A stretch of 8,610 nucleotides of DNA from a bacterium (GTDB lineage: Bacteria; Patescibacteriota; Minisyncoccia; UBA6257; UBA9933). The notes beneath the pieces were generated by a model. The model ran no database searches, was not told where the DNA came from, and saw only the letters and a list, made by a program, of their open reading frames with translations. Position numbers and translations under genes: made by a program. Location: assembly GCA_021817915.1 (NCBI GenBank), contig JAKAFV010000012.1:1-8610 (forward strand). Reading direction: 5' to 3'. Positions 4,484 to 8,610 of the stretch are shown piece after piece; the first letter of the stretch is position 1, and every line of letters starts with the position of its first letter.

Positions 4484-6913
4484 ATGGATCCGAAAGACCA
4501 AAAAATCGAAAAAAGGGAAATAACCGATGAGCTTCGCGACTGTTATCTCGATTACGCGATGTCAGTAATTGTCGGCCGCGCTCTACCCGATTTAAGAGAC
4601 GGCTTAAAGCCTGTTCAGAGAAGGATTTTATGGACGATGTGGGAAGAAGGCCTGGGTTATTCTTCGAGATTCAGAAAATCGGCAAACGTTACCGGAACGG
4701 TTTTGGCGCGCTATCATCCGCATGGAGATATGGCGGTTTATGACGCTATGGCGAGAATGGCGCAAGATTTTTCTTTAAGATATCCGCTTATTTTTGGCCA
4801 GGGAAACTGGGGAAGCATTGACGGCGACGCGCCGGCCGCCCAGCGTTATACCGAAGCCAAGCTCGCGAAAATTTCCGAAGAGCTTTTATTTGATATTGAA
4901 AAAGAAACAGTCGATTGGCAGCCGAATTATGACTCAACCAGAGACGAGCCGAAAGTTTTACCGTCAAAGCTTCCGAATCTTTTGCTTAACGGTTCGGTGG
5001 GCATCGCTGTTAGCATGGCGACAAATATCCCTCCTCACAATCTTTCCGAAATAGTGGATGCTTCGATTTATTTAGCGGACCATCCAAAAAGCGGAAACGA
5101 GGAGCTTATGCAATTTATCCAAGGGCCGGATTTTCCGACCGGCGGAATTATGTACGATAAAAAGGCAATTATAGAAGCTTACTCTTCGGGCAGAGGGGCG
5201 ATAACTTGCCGGGCGAAAACCGAAATAGAAGAAAGAAAAGCGGGGCAATTCAATATTGTAATTACGGAAATTCCTTATCAGGTAAATAAGTCGGAGCTTA
5301 TAATAAAAATCGCCGAATTGGTTACGGATAAAAGAATAGAAGGAATCCGGGATTTGCGCGACGAAAGCGACAGGGACGGAATGAGAATAGTGGTTGAACT
5401 TAAAAATGACGCCAATCCGCAGAAAATTTTAAACCAGCTTTTTAAGCATACCGACCTGCAGAAAAATTTTAATCTTAATATGATTGCTTTGGTCAATGGC
5501 ATTCAGCCGCAGCTTTTGTCGCTTAAAGAAGTTTTAGCGGGCCATTTAGAGCATCGCAGGCTGGTAGTTGAAAGGCGGGCAAAATTTGACCTTAAAAAAG
5601 CCAAAGAGCGCGAGCATATTCTTGAAGGCTTGGCAAAAGCGCTTTCAAAAATAGATGAAATAATTTCAACGATTAAAAAATCAAAAGACCGTTCAGACGC
5701 CCATGAAAATTTGGTGAAAAAATTCAAATTCACCGATATTCAGGCAAGCGCTATTTTGGAAATGAGGCTCCAGAGCTTGGCGGCCTTGGAAAGGAATAAA
5801 ATAGAAGCTGAACTTGAAGAAAAGAGAAAAATAATACGGGAGCTTGAAATTTTGCTTAAGAGCCCGGAAAAGATTCTTAAGGTTGTTAAAGACGAAATGC
5901 TTGAGCTTAAAACCGTTTATGGCGACGCTCGCCGGACAAGGCTTATTTCTTCGGGTTTGACTGAATTTAAAGAAGAAGATTTAGTTCCGCAAGAAGAAGT
6001 GATGATTACGCTTTCAGGAAGCGGGTATATTAAAAGAGTGCCGTCTTCAACAATCAAAGTTCAGCATCGGGGCGGAAAAGGAGTTGTCGGCTCCGACGTA
6101 AGCGATGAAGATTTTATCAGCCATTTTATTTCGGCCGATTCGCACGACAATATTTTATTCTTTACGAACAAGGGCAGGGCTTTTCAGACAAAGGTTTATG
6201 AAATTCCGGTTGGTTCGCGCACAAGCAAGGGCAAAGTAATCCAGAATTTTTTGGAAATTCCGACAGATGAAACGATAAGCGCGATTATCAGTTATTCTGA
6301 TAAAAAGAATTCCGGCGGCGGAAAGTTTTTGGTAATGGTGACAAAAAAGGGAATAATTAAAAAAACAGATTTAGAAGGTTTTGAAAATATTCGCCGGAAC
6401 GGGATAGCGGCGATTAATCTTCAAAAAGGCGACGAGCTTAAATGGGTTGAATTGTCTTCGGGAAAAGATGAGATAATTTTGATAACCGCCAACGGCCAAG
6501 CAATAAGATTTAAAGAATCGCAATTAAGGCCGATGGGTAGAACCGCGGCGGGGGTAAAAGCTATTAAGATAAAGGGGAATGACTTTATTGCGGGACTTGA
6601 TATAATTAAAGCGGGAGGCAAATTATTAATAATTACCGAAAACGGTTTTGCCAAACAAACTTTATTGAAAGAATATAAAGTTCAAAGCCGGGGCGGGCAA
6701 GGAATAAAAACTGCCAAGATAAATGAAAAAACCGGCAAGATAGTCACGGCGAAAATAATTGAAAGCGAAGAAGAATTAATGGCGCTTTCAAACAAGGGGC
6801 AGATTATTAAAACAAAAATTTCGGATATTAGAACTGCCGGGCGCGCGACTTCAGGCGTAAAAGTGATGAGATTAAACAGCGGTGACAAGGTGGCGGGAGC
6901 GGCAACATTGTAA
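4484..6913 (+). CDS. gyrA: DNA gyrase subunit A
   Basis: GyrA is the DNA-cleaving and DNA-wrapping subunit of gyrase; with GyrB it introduces negative supercoils using ATP. The 809-residue protein keeps E. coli numbering at its N-terminal core: [13 protein letters not shown] (78-82), the catalytic Tyr122 in QRYTEAKL, and the DNA-bending Ile174 in [17 protein letters not shown]. The tower and coiled-coil gate follow, then a C-terminal beta-pinwheel with a GyrA box QHRGGKG (527-533, one change from QRRGGKG) and repeated blade motifs ([46 protein letters not shown]). The GyrA box argues for gyrase rather than ParC. It ends directly after the last blade, without the acidic tail of E. coli GyrA. 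Quinolone-region residues are unusual: Met83 replaces the usual Ser/Thr, Asp87 is kept, and Asp104 and Phe109 of the DGQGNFG motif are Phe and Trp. No Shine-Dalgarno site is visible; expression probably comes from the promoter near 3509. Confidence 0.97.
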   Translation: MDPKDQKIEKREITDELRDCYLDYAMSVIVGRALPDLRDGLKPVQRRILWTMWEEGLGYSSRFRKSANVTGTVLARYHPHGDMAVYDAMARMAQDFSLRYPLIFGQGNWGSIDGDAPAAQRYTEAKLAKISEELLFDIEKETVDWQPNYDSTRDEPKVLPSKLPNLLLNGSVGIAVSMATNIPPHNLSEIVDASIYLADHPKSGNEELMQFIQGPDFPTGGIMYDKKAIIEAYSSGRGAITCRAKTEIEERKAGQFNIVITEIPYQVNKSELIIKIAELVTDKRIEGIRDLRDESDRDGMRIVVELKNDANPQKILNQLFKHTDLQKNFNLNMIALVNGIQPQLLSLKEVLAGHLEHRRLVVERRAKFDLKKAKEREHILEGLAKALSKIDEIISTIKKSKDRSDAHENLVKKFKFTDIQASAILEMRLQSLAALERNKIEAELEEKRKIIRELEILLKSPEKILKVVKDEMLELKTVYGDARRTRLISSGLTEFKEEDLVPQEEVMITLSGSGYIKRVPSSTIKVQHRGGKGVVGSDVSDEDFISHFISADSHDNILFFTNKGRAFQTKVYEIPVGSRTSKGKVIQNFLEIPTDETISAIISYSDKKNSGGGKFLVMVTKKGIIKKTDLEGFENIRRNGIAAINLQKGDELKWVELSSGKDEIILITANGQAIRFKESQLRPMGRTAAGVKAIKIKGNDFIAGLDIIKAGGKLLIITENGFAKQTLLKEYKVQSRGGQGIKTAKINEKTGKIVTAKIIESEEELMALSNKGQIIKTKISDIRTAGRATSGVKVMRLNSGDKVAGAATL

Positions 6914-7033
6914 AATTCTAAATCCCAAGCCCTAAATTCTAAATAAATTCCAAGTTAGTAAAATTCAAAACGTTTGGGATTTAAAACATTAGAATTTTGA
7001 GATTGTTTAGGATTTAGATATTAGTATTTAGGA
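6913..7033. repeat. Inverted pair of 7-bp tandem arrays between gyrA and the solute-binding gene
   Basis: The left part (6913-6958) reads as heptamers: AAATTCT, AAATCCC, AAGCCCT, AAATTCT, a 4-bp slip, AAATTCC, AAGTTAG. The right part (7006-7033) is the opposite orientation: TTTAGGA, TTTAGAT, ATTAGTA, TTTAGGA. Complementary segments can fold: TAAATCCCAA (6919-6928) with TTGGGATTTA (6974-6983), and AATTCTAA (6914-6921) with TTAGAATT (6989-6996). No intrinsic terminator with a T-run is evident after gyrA. A possible weak promoter for the next gene is TTGAGA (6997-7002), 16 bp, then TATTAG (7019-7024); I do not regard it as established. Confidence 0.65.
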
Positions 7034-7045
7034 TTTTATTTATCT

Positions 7046-8353
7046 ATGAATCTTTCCAGAAGCCAAATTATAATTTTAGGCGGAGTAGGATTAATAGTTT
7101 TATTTTTTATTCTGGTTTTTCTTGGCGTTATACCGGGCTTAAAGCCTTCCGGCTCGGGCGGTTTTAAATTAGGATTTGACAGCGGGAAAGAATTGGATCT
7201 CAGTTTTTGGGGCACGGGTGAGGCTGATGAGTCAAATTCTGTTCAACGCTTGATAGAGGAATATTCAAAAAGCGGCAGCGTGCAGGTAAATTACAAGCAT
7301 TTTGACAACACTGAAGTTTATGAAAGAACTTTATTGAACGCGCTGGCGATCGGCAAAGGCCCGGACATTTTTATGTTTCACAGCAGCTGGCTGCCAAAAC
7401 ATTACAATAAAGTGTTTCCCGCTCCGGAGCCTTTGAACGTTTCTTACGTCCAGCAAATGTTTCCCGATGTCGTCCAGAAAGATTTTACTATAGAAAATAA
7501 TGTTTATGCCTTGCCTCTTTACGTGGATACGCTGGCGCTGTTTTACAATAAAGATATTTTTAACGCTAAGTCCATAGCTTTAACCCCGGAGACCTGGCAA
7601 GACTTTGAAAATTTAATTCCAAAATTGCGTGAATAGAATATTTGAAACCAAATTGTTAAGCCGGCCGCGGCGATAGGCGGTTCGGAAAAAAGCGTTAATA
7701 ATGCTTCAGATTTATTGGGACTTTTGATGATTCAAAAAGGAAGCCCGATGGTTGATAGCGACGGGCAAGCTAGTTTTGGAACTAAAAGCTTGGAGGCGTT
7801 CAATTTCTATCTTCAATTTGCCGACCCTTCAAGCGATTATTACACATGGAACGACAATATAGATAATTCGTTGAATCTTTTCAGCCAGGGGGATTTGGCG
7901 ATAATGTTTAATTACCAGTCCGCGGTTCAGATAATTAAAGAAAAAAATCCTTATTTGAGTTTTGGAGCGAGCCTGATGCCTCAATTTGACACTGGACGGC
8001 CGATGAATTATTCAGATTATTGGGGTTTGGCGGTTTCCGCCCAAAGCGCGAATAAAGTTGCTTCTTGGAATTTTGTCGTTTCCGCGACGGCAGACCCTAA
8101 AGTATCAGAGGCTTATCTTGGCGCAAACGGCAAACCGCCGGCGTTACGTTCTCTTATTGATAAATATAAAAACGACCCCAGCTTGGGCGTTTTTGCCAAG
8201 CAGGCGCTTACGGCAAAATCATGGAGCCAGCCCGACAGCAACGGCGTTAAACAAATTCTTTCAGATATGATAGAATCTGTGATAAATGGAAAATTGTCTT
8301 CGGACAAAGCCTTAGGGCAGGCGGTAAATCAGATTTTATCTCTATCCCAGTAA
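7046..8353 (+). pseudogene. Membrane-anchored ABC-type (family 1) solute-binding protein, broken by two in-frame stops
   Basis: Read in one frame, this is a 435-codon family 1 extracellular solute-binding protein of the sugar-binding type. It starts with a membrane anchor (IIILGGVGLIVLFFILVFLG, about 8-27) without a lipobox Cys. The first lobe follows (LSFWGTGEADE, NALAIGKGPDIFMFHSSWLP, YALPLYVDTLALFYNKDIF, ALTPETWQDFENL), then the second lobe (IGGSEKSVNNASDLLGLLMI, FSQGDLAIMFNYQSAV, YSDYWGLAVSAQS). TAG (7634-7636, codon 197) and TGA (7643-7645, codon 200) interrupt it. The frame resumes at once with family-like residues (NQIVKPAAAIGGS), so there is no frameshift. It could yield a truncated 196-residue anchored lobe; an ATG at 7715 opens the rest but has no ribosome-binding site. 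No permease or ATPase gene is adjacent. Sequencing or assembly error at two close bases is the alternative to real decay. The last codons (Ser-Gln-stop) overlap the left arm of the downstream inverted repeat. Confidence 0.8.
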
Positions 8354-8483
8354 CACTACTTCAATGTTTCGCTTTTGCTAAAAGCGAAAACGAAGGCAGG
8401 TTGCCGGGTAAAAGATTAAGTAATAAATACTAATTCAGTCTAATCACGATTTATCGTGATTAAGTTGAAGTAGTGTTACTGGG
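8346..8483. repeat. 138-bp inverted-repeat element with three internal hairpins (MITE-like or rplY leader)
   Basis: The ends are a perfect 19-bp inverted repeat: CCCAGTAACACTACTTCAA (8346-8364) and its exact reverse complement (8465-8483). Inside are a perfect 10-bp hairpin TTTCGCTTTT/AAAAGCGAAA with a 3-nt loop (8367-8389), a short GGCA/TGCC hairpin (8395-8405), an AT-rich spacer (8406-8440), and a perfect 10-bp hairpin TAATCACGAT/ATCGTGATTA with a 2-nt loop (8441-8462). TAT occurs directly outside both ends (8343-8345, 8484-8486), as a short target duplication would. The left arm contains the TAA stop of the upstream pseudogene, and the right arm ends one base before the rplY ATG. It encodes nothing. 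A mobile miniature element and a cis-acting RNA leader controlling bL25 both fit; there is no T-run for a terminator. Confidence 0.8.
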
Positions 8484-8484
8484 T

Positions 8485-8610
8485 ATGGAACTTATAGCGC
8501 AAAAAAGAGAAATAATGGGCAAGGCGGTTAAAACGTTGCGGGACGGCGGTTTTATTCCGGCCGAACTTTATGGCAGGGAATTTGAAAATATTCACCTAAG
8601 CGTTCCTGAA
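8485..8610 (+). CDS. rplY: 50S ribosomal protein bL25, N-terminal fragment
   Basis: The first 42 codons of the gene lie in the window, and the frame runs off the right edge. Residues such as MELIAQKREIMGKAVKTLR followed by DGGFIPAELYGREFENIHLSV match the start of bL25/Ctc proteins, which bind 5S rRNA in the large subunit. The conserved pieces are the KRE-x-x-GK-x-VK-x-LR helix and the GxIPAxLYG strand. Whether this is the short form or the long Ctc form with a C-terminal domain cannot be seen. No Shine-Dalgarno sequence precedes the ATG; the 19-bp arm of the inverted-repeat element occupies that position instead, so a folded transcript would place a helix directly against the start codon. Confidence 0.9.
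   Translation, partial: MELIAQKREIMGKAVKTLRDGGFIPAELYGREFENIHLSVPE

Noticed and set aside
4484..6913. ParC (topoisomerase IV) rather than GyrA
   Set aside because: A GyrA box (QHRGGKG) and a full pinwheel series of blades are present, which favours gyrase.
7634..7645. Alternative genetic code (TGA as Gly or Trp, or TAG as sense)
   Set aside because: The long intact genes contain no in-frame TGA or TAG, Gly and Trp use normal codons, and two different stops would have to be recoded at once.
8401..8429. Promoter for rplY (TTGCCG, 17 bp, TAAATA)
   Set aside because: The -10 matches only 3 of 6 positions and both hexamers lie within the hairpin element, so the match is too weak to list.
8441..8462. 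Hairpin TAATCACGAT/ATCGTGATTA as an intrinsic terminator
   Set aside because: The stem is AT-rich and is not followed by a T-run on either strand in the expected place.
8346..8483. Integron attC site or retron msr-msd
   Set aside because: The ends do not fit the RYYYAAC/GTTRRRY core sites of attC, and no integrase or reverse transcriptase gene is nearby. Flanking inverted repeats alone are not enough for a retron.

Overview
The window looks like part of a genome from the Candidate Phyla Radiation (Patescibacteria, probably Parcubacteria-like). The evidence is AT-rich, tightly packed genes, nearly all TAA stops, few Shine-Dalgarno sites, and protein types typical of that group: a short MscS-type conserved-TM-helix protein, a membrane-anchored family 1 solute-binding protein, a UlaG-like MBL-fold protein and a FolD with an altered KDVDG motif. 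This placement is inferred from protein flavour, not from a marker gene tree. The genetic code appears standard: the intact genes carry no in-frame TGA or TAG.

Layout. (1) Bases 3-440 (+) are the 3' end of a ComEC/Rec2-like competence channel gene. Its first ~125 bases are about 72% GC, against an AT-rich remainder. (2) Bases 447-2488 (-) are a glyA-folD operon with a 28-bp overlap, serving folate one-carbon metabolism; folD carries two short-period tandem arrays within its reading frame. (3) The glyA/mscS divergent intergenic region holds back-to-back promoters and a perfect DnaA box. (4) Bases 2603-3286 (+) are the small MscS-like membrane protein, followed by a 136-bp structured or MITE-like element and a strong intrinsic terminator. 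(5) Bases 3546-6913 (+) are a likely operon: an MBL-fold protein that has lost its metal ligands, a small one-helix membrane protein, and gyrA. (6) Bases 6913-7045 are intergenic DNA made of inverted heptamer arrays. (7) Bases 7046-8353 (+) are an ABC-type solute-binding protein gene broken by two in-frame stops nine bases apart. (8) Bases 8346-8483 are a compact 138-bp inverted-repeat element with three internal hairpins, spanning the stop of the broken gene and ending one base before the start of rplY (bL25), which runs off the window.

How the genes work together: GlyA makes 5,10-methylene-THF from serine and THF, and FolD oxidises it to 10-formyl-THF, so the pair is a functional unit. GyrA is the DNA-cleaving subunit of gyrase; its two upstream partners have no assigned role. 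I found no defence system, CRISPR array, complete insertion sequence, tRNA or rRNA. The unusual content is the short-period repeats, the two hairpin elements, the degenerate MBL protein and the GyrA quinolone-region substitution.
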